Program-made: the position numbers and the translations under genes
Assembly: GCA_963839475.1 (NCBI GenBank)
Contig: CAWIVH010000001.1
Span: forward strand, 124,001 to 188,000
Source: CAWIVH01 sp963839475
GTDB lineage: Bacteria > Acidobacteriota > UBA6911
Reading direction: 5' to 3'
Length of the DNA stretch: 64,000 nt
Shown: positions 26,532-35,710 of the stretch, one piece after another
Layout of the letters: each line of letters opens with the position of its first letter
Numbering within the stretch: the first letter of the stretch is position 1
The notes under the pieces: generated by a model
Databases searched by the model: none
What the model was told of the DNA's origin: nothing
What the model saw: only the letters and a program-made list of their open reading frames with translations

Positions 26532-26963
26532 TTCGAAAGTATAGGGGATTTTGTCACGCAAACAAGACGCAATGAGCGGGAAGCCTTCCTCACTACAAGC
26601 TGTTCGAAAAGTTGCCAGCCCGATCACCGAACAAACCGTCGACAACTGAAAAATCGGACGCCTGTCCACGAAAACCCGCACCAAAAACAGCTGCAAGCAG
26701 GATTGGGGTGATGTTTATCAAGCCTTATTGTTTTTCGTCCAACTGATTGTCCTGGTCCGACCCCATTCTGCATTATCTCGATTAGGGAAGCCATTGTAGC
26801 CTCAGCCTAAAACCGAACTTAAGCCAAAGGCTGAATTGGGCTGTCTCGGTCACAGCGCCTGGGTGTATATTGGCTCTCGGCTCGGAACCGGGTGGTGGAT
26901 AGGAAAATCCGTCCCGACGGGAATCCATCGCATCCGGTCGTGAAGCTGATCGGCAGGTCCGCC
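26532..26963. other. Divergent intergenic region with a REP-like scrap
   Basis: No gene is seen. The reverse complement of 26755-26775 contains AATGGGGTCGGACCAGG, again similar to REP-element end sequences. The divergent promoters for the cytochrome b gene and the cyclase gene must lie here, but no clear -35/-10 pair was found. The cyclase frame extends back to a GTG at 26892. Confidence 0.4.
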
Positions 26964-28580
26964 ATGCCTACACGCAATGCAGCGATCATGTTCACCGACG
27001 TCAAGGGATTCACAGCGCGCGTGTCCCGGGGCAGGCGGGATGATCTCAAGCACCTCCTTTCCGTTCACGAGCACCTTTTGGCACCGGTCATTCGCCACTT
27101 CGAGGGAACCATTGTCAAAACCATCGGGGACTCCTTCCTTGCCCGTTTCGACAGCTCAACCGATGCAGTGCTTTGCGGGGTAACCATTCAGGAGGTGCTT
27201 CGGCAGCATAATAGATCCGTCCAGGAGGAAGAAAGGATCGAGGTCCGGGTCGCTATCAACGCCGGCGATGTCGAGTTCATCAACGGCGACGTAATGGGAG
27301 AAACGGTCAACCTGGCCTCGCGGCTGGAGGGAATTGCCGAAGCGGGGGAAGTTTACTTCACAGAAGCCGTGTACCTGGCGATGAATCGACGCGAGGCACC
27401 CTCCACGGAAATAGGGGAGCGCACCTTCGCAGGCATCCCCTACCCGGTGCGCATCTATCGGGTTGTTCAAGATCCCAACTCGGAACTGGCTCGTCGGCTT
27501 GCGGAGAGAGTTCGACTTACAGCCCGTGGGCCGGTCTTGCGCGGGCTCCATGAAACGACTGTTAAAGCCAGTCACATGCGCTGGATCTGGGTGGTCGTCG
27601 CCGGAGGATTTGCCCTGATCCTGATCCTGTTTATCTGGCTATTCCGCCCGAAGCAGCCACAGGTCCAAAACGTCCAGGCGCCCCAAACCTCGCTCCCCAT
27701 GCCGGCACCCAAGCCCTCCCTGCCCAAGCAAGAAGAAATCGGTACCCCGGGGAAGGAGAAAGCTGTTATCGGAGCAAGATCGGAAACCGAAGCAGTCGGC
27801 CTGGAGGTTGCCCGAAAGCAATTGAAACAATTGCTTCAATCCCAGGGCGCCGTCATTGCGCTCGAGTGGCTCCAGAAACAGTTGGAGCAGAACACCAAAT
27901 TGGAGCCTCTCCGTTCGGAAATCCCTCATCTGGAAGCTCTGGTCACTGCCAACTCAATCGTTCAGGAGCGCCTGGCTTACGCAGACATGGATGCGCGAGT
28001 GACGGCGCTGCTGACGCGATACCCGAATTCGTCGGATGTTCCTCTCACCCTAGCCCGCGCGCTCGAAGATAAGGTAGAGCCGGAATCCTACCCGATCAGG
28101 CTGTACCGGGCCGCCATCGAGCGGGGCGCTTCGCCTCCGGACCGTCACCTTTTTGATTTCATCATCAGCTTGTTTTCACACGAGTGGCCTTCGCAGCTGG
28201 ACTCAGCGCACCAACTTCTGCGTCAGCATTTTGATCGGGAGGCTTCGGTTTGGGCCCGGCGCGCGATCGACTCGGAGGAATCAGGAGCGGTATTCCAAAA
28301 CGCCTGGCGTATCCTGAGCGAGAGGAATGACAGCGTCACTAACGATCCTTATTACAAGGCGCTGGAGCGTCTGACCGACGGCTATAGAAATGAGCAGGAA
28401 GCGGACGAAGATTTCGATGTCTTCCAGAAAATAACAGACTCCGGCCGCCAGGATCACATTCTCAAGATGTATGGATGGATTCAAAAGGAGAATAAAGGCG
28501 TCCACGTTTTTGGCTACAGTCACAGGGACCTGGCGGAGAAAAATATCGCGAAACTGAAAGGGAACTGGAACAGGCAGTAG
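26964..28580 (+). CDS. Class III adenylate/guanylate cyclase with one membrane span
   Basis: About 538 aa from ATG 26964 (MPTRNAAIMFTDVKG), preceded by GGCAGG; a GTG at 26892 would add 24 residues. The catalytic domain is N-terminal: metal Asp in FTDVKGFT, then FEGTIVKTIGDSFLARF with the purine-binding Lys and second metal Asp, and GDVMGETVNLASRLEG with transition-state Asn and Arg. The Asp usually preceding Thr is Glu here. A single span (WIWVVVAGGFALILILFIWLF) follows at about 205, then a proline-rich linker and a 300-aa helical tail without a known domain. The cyclase part is on the cytoplasmic side, the tail outside. Confidence 0.88.
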   Translation: MPTRNAAIMFTDVKGFTARVSRGRRDDLKHLLSVHEHLLAPVIRHFEGTIVKTIGDSFLARFDSSTDAVLCGVTIQEVLRQHNRSVQEEERIEVRVAINAGDVEFINGDVMGETVNLASRLEGIAEAGEVYFTEAVYLAMNRREAPSTEIGERTFAGIPYPVRIYRVVQDPNSELARRLAERVRLTARGPVLRGLHETTVKASHMRWIWVVVAGGFALILILFIWLFRPKQPQVQNVQAPQTSLPMPAPKPSLPKQEEIGTPGKEKAVIGARSETEAVGLEVARKQLKQLLQSQGAVIALEWLQKQLEQNTKLEPLRSEIPHLEALVTANSIVQERLAYADMDARVTALLTRYPNSSDVPLTLARALEDKVEPESYPIRLYRAAIERGASPPDRHLFDFIISLFSHEWPSQLDSAHQLLRQHFDREASVWARRAIDSEESGAVFQNAWRILSERNDSVTNDPYYKALERLTDGYRNEQEADEDFDVFQKITDSGRQDHILKMYGWIQKENKGVHVFGYSHRDLAEKNIAKLKGNWNRQ

Positions 28581-28632
28581 CTCCCTCCTGCATACAATAT
28601 CCGGGGAGGCAAAACGCCCCTCGAAATGGCGC

Positions 28633-29283
28633 CTAATACCGCCGTTTCTGTTGCCGGAGAATGTCGAACTTGGCCGTGTCAGCCACCGCCATGACTGCCA
28701 TGACGCCGGCCTGGATCGGATCGCTGACGACCAGATCGGCCGCTTCAGGAACGCTCCCCGCCATGTTCAAAGAAATCACACGAAGGCCCTTCTGGCGCAC
28801 CTCCTGGACGGCGCGGGTAATGTCTCCCCCCATTAGCGAACCGGCAAGCACGAGGAGTCGAACCCGAGGCAGACGAGCCACCGCGCGAACGGCAGCGGCC
28901 AGCTGCTTCTCGCCCACCAGGGGAATGGTGTCCACCGAGATGTGCTCCCCCCGAATATTGTGCCGGTCCGCTTCGGCGATGGCACCGACCGCCACCTGCC
29001 CAACCTGTGCACCGCCGCCGATTATGATGATCCGCTTGCCGTAAATCTTCGAAAAAGGTAGTGCCGGCTCGACATCGGTTACGTCCGCGATCTTTTTGAA
29101 ATCTTCGGTAATATCACCAGCCTGCCCTTCCAACTCGAACTCGAAGTAGACCTGAACCTCTTCTGCCAAACGGTGGATGATGTCGACATAAAGTACGTTG
29201 GCATTATGTTCAGCCAGAACTCTGGTCAATTGAAACAATTTGCCAGGATTATCCCTGACAGTAATCAAAACGGCATGTTCCAT
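28633..29283 (-). CDS. ACT-domain protein (DUF5612-like)
   Basis: A 216-aa protein. Residues 1-72 form an ACT domain (VLITVRDNPGKLFQLTRVLAEHNANVL), normally an amino-acid-binding module. The rest is Rossmann-like (RIIIIGGGAQVGQVAVGAI) and ends in DLVVSDPIQAGVMAVMAVADTA. The arrangement matches a DUF5612 protein as I remember it from methanogens and some bacteria. It is cytoplasmic with no signal. It probably senses an amino acid, but its target is not known. It stands alone, 137 bases or more from the LytTR gene. Confidence 0.75.
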   Translation of the reverse strand: MEHAVLITVRDNPGKLFQLTRVLAEHNANVLYVDIIHRLAEEVQVYFEFELEGQAGDITEDFKKIADVTDVEPALPFSKIYGKRIIIIGGGAQVGQVAVGAIAEADRHNIRGEHISVDTIPLVGEKQLAAAVRAVARLPRVRLLVLAGSLMGGDITRAVQEVRQKGLRVISLNMAGSVPEAADLVVSDPIQAGVMAVMAVADTAKFDILRQQKRRY

Positions 29284-29420
29284 GATTCCCCCCTGTCGAT
29301 TTCATAACAAAAAGGGAGCCCGATCTTGAATGCCGAAGGTTGGTTCTCGAGGGTCGATATGCAGAACTCCGAGTTCGGCATCGGAATATCGAGCTTGATC
29401 AGGGCACCAAGAACCTCCTG

Positions 29421-30227
29421 CTAGAGGCCGAGGCGATCCTTGAGAACGCGCACGCGGTCGCGTGCAACCGCCAGCTCGGTGCGTTTCTCGTCGCGGAGTC
29501 GGACCAGCACCCCGCCTCCGACCCAGGCATCGATCTCGAGCACCCAGTCGAGGTTGACCATCGTGGCTCGATGGATCCGCACGAATCTGGCTGGGTCCAT
29601 CCGGCGTTCGAGTTCCGCGATACTGTGGTCCACACAGTGCTGCCGGCCCCGCGACACGGCATAGGTCAGTTTATCTTGGGCGAAGAAGTGGGTGATATTT
29701 GCGGTTTCCAGCAGCAGAACCCGCTCCCCCAGCCTTGAAGAAATGCGGGTAGCGTATTCGGCATGTCCGGATCTGAGCGACCGCGAGATTTCCGCGAGTG
29801 CGCCGAGCACCTCGGCGCGACCTGCCCAGCTTTGTCGTCCTCCCGCGCCAATACGTTCCAGCTTTCCAAGCGCGCGCTCGAGCTGCGCGGGCTCAACCGG
29901 CTTCAGGAGATAGTCGATCGAGTTGACATCAAACGCCTTCAACGCGTAGCGGTCGAAGGCGGTTGTGAAGACGATAAAGGGTTGGCTTTTGAGCTTCGAA
30001 ACCAGCCCGAATCCATCCAGGCCGGGCATCTCGATGTCGAGGAAAAGCACATCCACTGGGTGGTGCCGTAGGAACTCCAGGGCAGCTTCCGGATCGGTGT
30101 TACTGCCCGCGATCCGCACGCGCCCGGTGGCCTCGAGCAGTCGCGTCAGCCTCCGGACGGCCAAGGGCTCGTCGTCAACCACATAGACGCTGAGCGGCGT
30201 TGACGAGGTTTCGCTTCCCGAGGTCAT
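29421..30227 (-). CDS. LytTR-family response regulator
   Basis: A 268-aa regulator. The receiver domain has the acidic pair DDE at 18-20, phospho-acceptor Asp64 in VLFLDIEMPGLDG, Thr in FTTAFD and Lys in YLLKPVEP. Residues about 160-268 form the LytTR DNA-binding domain (RISSRLGERVLLL, FVRIHRATMVNLDWV). Its ATG overlaps the stop of the sensor kinase gene (ATGA), so both proteins are made together. It is the last gene of a six-gene operon and probably regulates that operon through direct repeats that cannot be confirmed by eye. Confidence 0.93.
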   Translation of the reverse strand: MTSGSETSSTPLSVYVVDDEPLAVRRLTRLLEATGRVRIAGSNTDPEAALEFLRHHPVDVLFLDIEMPGLDGFGLVSKLKSQPFIVFTTAFDRYALKAFDVNSIDYLLKPVEPAQLERALGKLERIGAGGRQSWAGRAEVLGALAEISRSLRSGHAEYATRISSRLGERVLLLETANITHFFAQDKLTYAVSRGRQHCVDHSIAELERRMDPARFVRIHRATMVNLDWVLEIDAWVGGGVLVRLRDEKRTELAVARDRVRVLKDRLGL

Positions 30228-31330
30228 GGCACCCCCGGCGTGGTTACGGACCCGGGCATTCGCAGCGAGACGGAGACTCCGCCTTCCCCGCCCCGCCGCA
30301 CCTCCAACGTCGCGCGGTCGCCGAACAGCCCCGACAAGCGGGCCCGGAGATTGGCAAGTCCGTGGCCGGACTTCAAATCTGCGAGATCAAAACCAGGCCC
30401 ATCATCGCTGACCTCCATCACGATGTCGGGGCCCACGTCGCGGGCCGACACCCGGATATTGGCGCCTTCGCGGCGACGGGCGACGGCGTGTTTGACGGAG
30501 TTCTCGACAAGGGTTTGCAGGGCGAGGGGCGGGACGTGCTTTGCCGCCGCGCCCGGGTCAAGCTCGAGACTGTAGCGAAGACGGTCGCCGAATCGCGCTT
30601 GTTCGATCGCCAGATAGTCCTGAACAACCTTCCACTCCTGTTCGAACGGAACGAAACGTTCTTGTGCGGCATCCAGCGAGAAGCGCAGCAGGGCGGCCAG
30701 CCGCTGAACCGTCTCCTCGGCCAGTTTTGGGTCGTCGGGAATGAGAGCCGCGATCGAGTTGAGCGTGTTGAAGAGAAAGTGCGGGTGGATGCGGGACTCC
30801 AGCGAAGAAAGCTGTGCTTCTACAGCCAGGTTCCTGGCCTGGGCTTCGGCCAACTCGTGGCGCTCGATCTCACGGCGCGCCTCTTCTAACTCTTCTTTCT
30901 TCCGGAGCCAAAAGTACGTGCCAAGCCCCACCGACAGACCGACGACAGATGAGAACCGGAGGCTTGTCCAAAGGTTGCCCCAGTAGTTCACAGGGCCGAA
31001 TGGTGTCATCCATTGCATGATGAAGGCGATGAGAATCGTGCCCACAGTCGTGAACGCCAGGATTTCCACCACCACGATTAAGAGACTGAGTGGAAGCGAT
31101 CTTTTTGCCGTGTGGGCACCCCATCGGCTCAGGATGTATGCCGCTGGCAGGCCAACCAAGTTCGTGAATACCAGACACCATGCGAAGTTAACGGCGAGCG
31201 CATGCAGACCTGCTTCCGGCCCGAACGACGAGATTATTACGGATACGCCGAAAGAGACGGCAAGGTTGAGAGCAATGATCTGTCGCCAGTTGAGACCTAC
31301 CCCGGGGATTGGATTGGAGGATATGTTCAT
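30224..31330 (-). CDS. LytS-type sensor histidine kinase
   Basis: About 368 aa from ATG 31330, which overlaps the stop of the beta-barrel gene (ATGA); the longer frame to 31537 is only a shadow of that gene. Four membrane spans fill the first 150 residues, ending with GLGTYFWLRKKEE. The His_kinase domain is of the short LytS kind: RIHPHFLFNTLNSIAAL with the phospho-accepting His, then LQTLVENSVKHAVA (N box) and MEVSDDGPGFDL, SGHGLANLRARL (G boxes). There is no large extracellular sensor, so the membrane part itself probably senses cell-envelope or transport state. Confidence 0.92.
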   Translation of the reverse strand: MNISSNPIPGVGLNWRQIIALNLAVSFGVSVIISSFGPEAGLHALAVNFAWCLVFTNLVGLPAAYILSRWGAHTAKRSLPLSLLIVVVEILAFTTVGTILIAFIMQWMTPFGPVNYWGNLWTSLRFSSVVGLSVGLGTYFWLRKKEELEEARREIERHELAEAQARNLAVEAQLSSLESRIHPHFLFNTLNSIAALIPDDPKLAEETVQRLAALLRFSLDAAQERFVPFEQEWKVVQDYLAIEQARFGDRLRYSLELDPGAAAKHVPPLALQTLVENSVKHAVARRREGANIRVSARDVGPDIVMEVSDDGPGFDLADLKSGHGLANLRARLSGLFGDRATLEVRRGGEGGVSVSLRMPGSVTTPGVP

Positions 31331-32529
31331 AATAAATGGAAGCGGAGGCCGATGGTGAACTGCGCCCGGTAGGGGATCATACCATACTCGGATCGCCATT
31401 TCTTTCCCCGCGGAATTGTGGCGTGAGCGTAGGCCGTCAGGCGGTTCCCGAGCCGCCGCTCGGCGTCGAGGATCAGCATCTGGCTGCCGTCCGAAAGGTT
31501 GGCCAGGATCATGCCCCCGGCGTCCCACTCTTTCCACCCCGGGAGTTCGCGCAGCCGTGATTTGCCGATCCGCGCAAAGGCATAGGAGCGCCGTTCCGTG
31601 AGTGGCGGTCCGCCGAGAGGCGGGGAGAACAACCCGTTCACGGCAACGAGGCCGCTGGATGTAAAGAACTCGAACAGCCCGCTGATCCCGGTTCGATGCG
31701 TGTACTTCCCGCCGAGGAGAAGCGCGTTGCGACGGTTTTCCGTCAGCAGGACCGGGCCCGATTCGCCCGGGACGTTGACATACTCGCTGCCGGACCGGCG
31801 GGCATACTCTCCATGGATTTCAACCGAACTGCCGAGCACACGTGTGAAATTAGCCCCCGCGAAGTTGGCGCCGCCGCGATAGCGGGCATAGATCAGTGAA
31901 GTATCGAAGCCGGAAACCTGAGTGTTGTACCGGAAAGCGGCCGTCTCCCGCATGTAGAACCGGTGTCTTTCGGCCAAGCCGGCGGCGGCCCAAGCCGCGG
32001 TCACCGCGTGTTTGCCGCGCACCCAGTTCACTTCAGTCATCTCACGCCCCTCATTGAGGTTCAGCCGGTCGGCAGGATTGGCGGGATTGCGGGGAGGGTC
32101 CAGCACGCCGGTCGGAGTGAAAGCGTATCCTGTCCCCCAGCGCAGGATTTTCTTTCCTGCTGTGAAGTCCCAGTCCCCCAGGGATCCGCTGACATAGGTT
32201 TCCTTAACGCGCAACCTGGAGTAAGTTTCCCCATAGGTGTACGCTAAGCCTGCGAGACTCGCCACGAACCGCCATTGCTGATCATGGCGGTAGGAGAAAG
32301 ACGGCTGGACCAGAAGCAGATTCGATTGGGCCGGCTGTATCGCTAAGCGTGATATAAAGCCGGAGTATTCCTCGGTAGCCGAGAGCGAGAATCGCATCTC
32401 ACCCTTACGCTCACCGGCATCTTCAGTATCCTGAGCCAAAGCCGCAGCCGGCGCGGCAAATGCAAAAATCAACAGGAGGATTCCGCTAGACCCGTAAAAG
32501 CCATGACTACTTTTGAGAGTCGAGGTCAT
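31327..32529 (-). CDS. Exported outer-membrane beta-barrel protein of the ABC/LytSR operon
   Basis: About 400 aa from the ATG at 32529 (MTSTLKSSHGFYG), with a signal peptide ending AAPAAALAQ. The rest is a run of amphipathic strands with Gly/aromatic girdles (FRYNTQVSGFDTSLIYARYRG in outline, RRNALLLGGKYTHRTG) and a C-terminus RAQFTIGLRFHLL. This is a DUF1302-like outer-membrane protein. It lies 31 bases after the LolA-like gene, an arrangement of inner-membrane ABC, periplasmic carrier and outer-membrane barrel that suggests one export or lipid route. Confidence 0.75.
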   Translation of the reverse strand: MTSTLKSSHGFYGSSGILLLIFAFAAPAAALAQDTEDAGERKGEMRFSLSATEEYSGFISRLAIQPAQSNLLLVQPSFSYRHDQQWRFVASLAGLAYTYGETYSRLRVKETYVSGSLGDWDFTAGKKILRWGTGYAFTPTGVLDPPRNPANPADRLNLNEGREMTEVNWVRGKHAVTAAWAAAGLAERHRFYMRETAAFRYNTQVSGFDTSLIYARYRGGANFAGANFTRVLGSSVEIHGEYARRSGSEYVNVPGESGPVLLTENRRNALLLGGKYTHRTGISGLFEFFTSSGLVAVNGLFSPPLGGPPLTERRSYAFARIGKSRLRELPGWKEWDAGGMILANLSDGSQMLILDAERRLGNRLTAYAHATIPRGKKWRSEYGMIPYRAQFTIGLRFHLL

Positions 32530-32560
32530 AAACGATCTCCCGCAAAGTGCCGCAAAACCG

Positions 32561-33295
32561 CTAGAACCGTTCGTGCCGGCCCGGGCTGAAGAGCTTGTCC
32601 GGCAGTTCTTTGGGCGCAAAACTGAGGTACTCGATCACGCTGTAGGAGTTTTTCCGGATGCGGTCGTGAATGGTCATGCGCCTGAGAACCCGCTGGCCAG
32701 CGACCGTCCGGTACTCGTCAAAGGTGGCCGACTTGGTGTATTTGCCCGAGGCGAGGAAGAAATCGGCCTTCAGTGGCGTTCCGTCGTCAACCCGAAGCCA
32801 ATAGTGGACCTTGCGGTAGGTTGCGCCCTTCCGTTTCGCAGTGAGTTCGAGAACATGGCAAGGGGAACCTTGCTCCGTCTCCATCCTGAGATACCTGGCG
32901 TCGTAGTCGGCCGCATAGTTTGTGCGCGCGACGTCGCCGTTTGATGCAGTCCCGGCAAGGCGCTCCATCGGAGTTATGCGAATCGGCCGGCTCGTGTCCG
33001 GCAGGTAAACCCACATGTCGTCGCCGAGCATGAGCATGTGTCGTCCCTTCTCTCTCGGGCTCAGGAACTCGACATAGGTCTTGTCGATGCCTTTCTGGCT
33101 GACCTCAAAGAGGTGTTCCTCGTCCTCGGTCCCGGACTCAAAAACGGCGATCTTCACCCTCGCGACAAACGAGGTCCAGCCATTGCGGGCGGCGTCGGAG
33201 CGCTTCAGCAGCGCAACGGGATCGGGATCAGAAGCTGATAGCCCAATCGAAGCAGCGATAATGATCAGGAGAGCAAAAGGAAGTAAGTTTTTCAT
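32561..33295 (-). CDS. Outer-membrane lipoprotein-sorting (LolA-like) protein
   Basis: About 244 aa from ATG 33295, with GGGGAGGA 6 bases upstream and signal peptide MKNLLPFALLIIIAASIGLSA. The body has the family hallmarks: SREKGRHMLMLGDDMWVYLPDTSRPIRITPMERLAGTASNGDV in outline, then CHVLELTAKRKGATYRKVHYWLRVDDGTPLKADFF. Such proteins (COG2834) commonly follow an ABC permease with an FtsX-like fold. It would carry a lipoprotein or lipid across the periplasm. Confidence 0.88.
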   Translation of the reverse strand: MKNLLPFALLIIIAASIGLSASDPDPVALLKRSDAARNGWTSFVARVKIAVFESGTEDEEHLFEVSQKGIDKTYVEFLSPREKGRHMLMLGDDMWVYLPDTSRPIRITPMERLAGTASNGDVARTNYAADYDARYLRMETEQGSPCHVLELTAKRKGATYRKVHYWLRVDDGTPLKADFFLASGKYTKSATFDEYRTVAGQRVLRRMTIHDRIRKNSYSVIEYLSFAPKELPDKLFSPGRHERF

Positions 33296-33317
33296 CGTGG
33301 TCCTCCCCATTCTTCTG

Positions 33318-34541
33318 TCAAACATGCGCGAGTGACTCAACGATTCGAAGCCGCGCGGCCCGGATGGCCGGAAGGATCGAGGCAAAAGCAAGAGTGAGCA
33401 CCACGAGAACTGAAGCCGCTACCATCAACGCGGGAACATGCATCACTTGAAGCTGGAATCCTTCGACGTTGCCCGGAGGAGGAGGCACTTGGATATTGGC
33501 CTTGTTGATGAGAGCCGCCAGCGCGTTTCCGCCCGCCAGACCGATCGCGGCCCCCACAACGCCGGTGATGACCCCTTCGGTGACGAACAGCGCCCATATC
33601 CACGATCGGGGCGTGCCCATGGCCAGCATCGTTCCGATTTCGCGCGTCCGTTCGAACATCGCCATCAGCATCGTGTTCGCGCTCGATGTCACGACCATGA
33701 AGCACACAATCGTGGACATGAATAGAAAGATCCCACCGAACATCATGGTCACCTGCTGGTAGACCGTTGCCAGTTCAGCCCATTTTTTGACCGTAATATC
33801 CTTGCGGCCGAGGTTCGAATGCAGGGCCGGGTAGACCACATCGGTGTTTTCAGTTCGATCGAGCCCGACGACCAACTTCGTGACCCGATCTGACTGGAGC
33901 AATTGTTGTGCCGCGGGGATCGTTAGCCGCAGGGCACGATCATCCATCTCTTTGAAGCCGGTGGTGAATACGCCCACCACGTCCACATCGATGCCGTTCA
34001 AGGCGCCGTCGGCCGTGACTCCCATGAGGGTTAGCCCGTCACCCGGGCTCACCCCCATTGATCGCGCCAGTCCGGTCCCCAACAGAACCTCGTTACCGGC
34101 GGATGTGTCGGGCGAGAGGTTGCGGCCCTGCGTCATCTTCGGGCGGAACGCCATTTTCTCCTCCAGCCCGGGGTCCACTGCCATTCCCATATAGGTGGTG
34201 GATTTGACCCCATTGGAAACCATCCCGAAAAATTCGATCCGTGGCGCCACTCCCTTCACATGAGGTGTTGCCGCAGCCTGGGCCGCGATCTCGCGGTAGT
34301 CGGCAAGACCGTTCTCCAGTGTCTTCTTCTCTTCAGAGGTGAAGAAAGCGGAGTTGTAGATCTGCAGGTGACCGAGGCCGTTCTGAATTGTGGTCTCTCG
34401 AAGGCCCTGGAAAATCAGCGCAAAGAAACCACCGGCCAGAAGAAGCGCCGTCACTCCACCCGACACTATTACCAAAGTCAAAACCGTCCGGCGCCGATTC
34501 CTGAATACGTTCCGAAAAGCAAGCAATAGGAAGTGTCTCAT
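33318..34541 (-). CDS. FtsX/LolC-like ABC transporter permease
   Basis: About 407 aa from ATG 34541 (MRHFLLLAFRNVFRNRRRTVL); the frame further upstream is not part of the family. One N-terminal span precedes a periplasmic MacB-type domain of about 230 residues (GRNLSPDTSAGNEVLLGTGLARSMG, DVVGVFTTGFKEMDDR), followed by three C-terminal spans with the conserved MFERTREIGTMLAMGTPRSWI loop that contacts the ATPase. Twenty bases separate it from the ATPase gene. It works as a mechanotransmitter or lipoprotein-release pump rather than a classical importer. Confidence 0.92.
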   Translation of the reverse strand: MRHFLLLAFRNVFRNRRRTVLTLVIVSGGVTALLLAGGFFALIFQGLRETTIQNGLGHLQIYNSAFFTSEEKKTLENGLADYREIAAQAAATPHVKGVAPRIEFFGMVSNGVKSTTYMGMAVDPGLEEKMAFRPKMTQGRNLSPDTSAGNEVLLGTGLARSMGVSPGDGLTLMGVTADGALNGIDVDVVGVFTTGFKEMDDRALRLTIPAAQQLLQSDRVTKLVVGLDRTENTDVVYPALHSNLGRKDITVKKWAELATVYQQVTMMFGGIFLFMSTIVCFMVVTSSANTMLMAMFERTREIGTMLAMGTPRSWIWALFVTEGVITGVVGAAIGLAGGNALAALINKANIQVPPPPGNVEGFQLQVMHVPALMVAASVLVVLTLAFASILPAIRAARLRIVESLAHV

Positions 34542-34560
34542 GGCATACCTCTCAGTCAAT

Positions 34561-35319
34561 TTAGGGATGGACCGGAACCGGTTGAAGAATGCCCCCAGGA
34601 AAAGCCCCCCAGGTTCCAGCTGCATTCGAGTCAACGGTGCCTTCCGGTTTCTGCAGGCGGCCATCGCAAAGCCGAAGGACCCGGTCGGCGTTATCCAGTA
34701 GACGCGGATCATGGGTTGAGAACAGGAAAGTCAGCCCCAGTTCCCGGTTCAGCGACCGCATCAGGTCGATCAGCTGTGTTGCGTTTCGAGTGTCGAGATT
34801 GGCAGTCGGCTCGTCGGCAAGCACCAGCTCGGGACGGTGCACGACCGCGCGCGCGACGGCGACTCTCTGGCGCTCGCCGCCGGAGAGGAGGTCGGGGCGT
34901 TGCCGCGCTCGACCGGACAGCCCGACCGCTTCCAAAGCCTGGGAGGCCCGGTTCCGTCGCTCAGATGCCGGCAGACCCTGCAGGATAAGGGGGTACTCGA
35001 CGTTTTCCAGCGCCGTAAAAACCGGGATCAGGTTAAAGCACTGGAAAACAAACCCAATTTTCTTTCGGCGCAGGGCGGACAATTCCCTCGGTTTGAGCTT
35101 GGCCGTATCCACGCCCCCGATGCGGAGGGTGCCGGCCGTGGGTCGATCGATGCACCCGATCAAATTCAGAAGGGTGCTTTTGCCGCTCCCGCTCGGGCCA
35201 GCGACTGCGAGGAAATCCCCGGCCTGGATATCGAAGGTCGCATCCTCGAGTGCCGCCACAATAGAGTGGTCGAGTGCATACCGCCGGGTCAGGTTCTGTG
35301 CTTCCACAATGGTTTGCAT
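34561..35319 (-). CDS. ABC transporter ATP-binding protein (LolD/MacB type)
   Basis: A 252-aa ATPase: Walker A GPSGSGKST near 40, Q-loop FVFQCFNLIPVF, signature LSGGERQRVAVARA, Walker B LVLADEPTANLD and H-loop FSTHD. The TANLD wording after Walker B places it in the LolD/MacB/FtsE group. It is the first gene of the operon that ends with the LytTR regulator; its promoter should lie just upstream of 35319, but no clear one is seen. Confidence 0.94.
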   Translation of the reverse strand: MQTIVEAQNLTRRYALDHSIVAALEDATFDIQAGDFLAVAGPSGSGKSTLLNLIGCIDRPTAGTLRIGGVDTAKLKPRELSALRRKKIGFVFQCFNLIPVFTALENVEYPLILQGLPASERRNRASQALEAVGLSGRARQRPDLLSGGERQRVAVARAVVHRPELVLADEPTANLDTRNATQLIDLMRSLNRELGLTFLFSTHDPRLLDNADRVLRLCDGRLQKPEGTVDSNAAGTWGAFPGGILQPVPVHP

Positions 35320-35710
35320 GTCCGTCTCCTTTCAATGGCATAGTACGGTAGAGCGTATCGCCGCGCCGGCGAGTGCCGGACGAGGGGGCGAATTCTCCGA
35401 CGAGAGGTCATGAACCGTCGACGAATGGAGCGTTTTGGAGCGGGTTTTCCAGAAATCGTTTTACCGGCGTTACCCGGCGAGCTTATCCAGCGTATGAGCC
35501 CGGGCGGGGCGCGGCCGATATGTTGTCGCCATTAGGAAGATGTGCGGAACCGTCTCGCCGCCGATTTGGAGGAAGCGGCTCAAACGGCTGGTGATGGCCA
35601 GGAACCCGTCTTCATCCATGGCGGAAAAAAGCCGGGCCAGTCTATGAGATGCCCAGGAAACCTCATTTCAAAATGCTGATGGATTGTTGTCCCAGTCCCA
35701 TCATTGGCCG
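35320..35710. other. Intergenic stretch holding a gene remnant
   Basis: Apart from the acyl-ACP synthetase fragment at 35470-35619 nothing recognisable is seen. The region separates the start of the ABC operon from the 3' end of the FG-GAP protein gene. Confidence 0.5.
35470..35619 (-). pseudogene. Remnant of an acyl-[ACP] synthetase/AMP-binding enzyme
   Basis: A 49-codon frame on the minus strand begins MDEDGFLAITSRLSRFLQIGG and continues ETVPH. This matches the hinge segment of Aas/acyl-ACP synthetases (DEDGFLxITxRLSRFxKIGGExVPH). The following residues do not continue the family, and the upstream bases (35620-35700) only suggest further decayed coding sequence. A functional protein is excluded; the piece is a fossil of a roughly 1000-aa gene. 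Confidence 0.55.
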
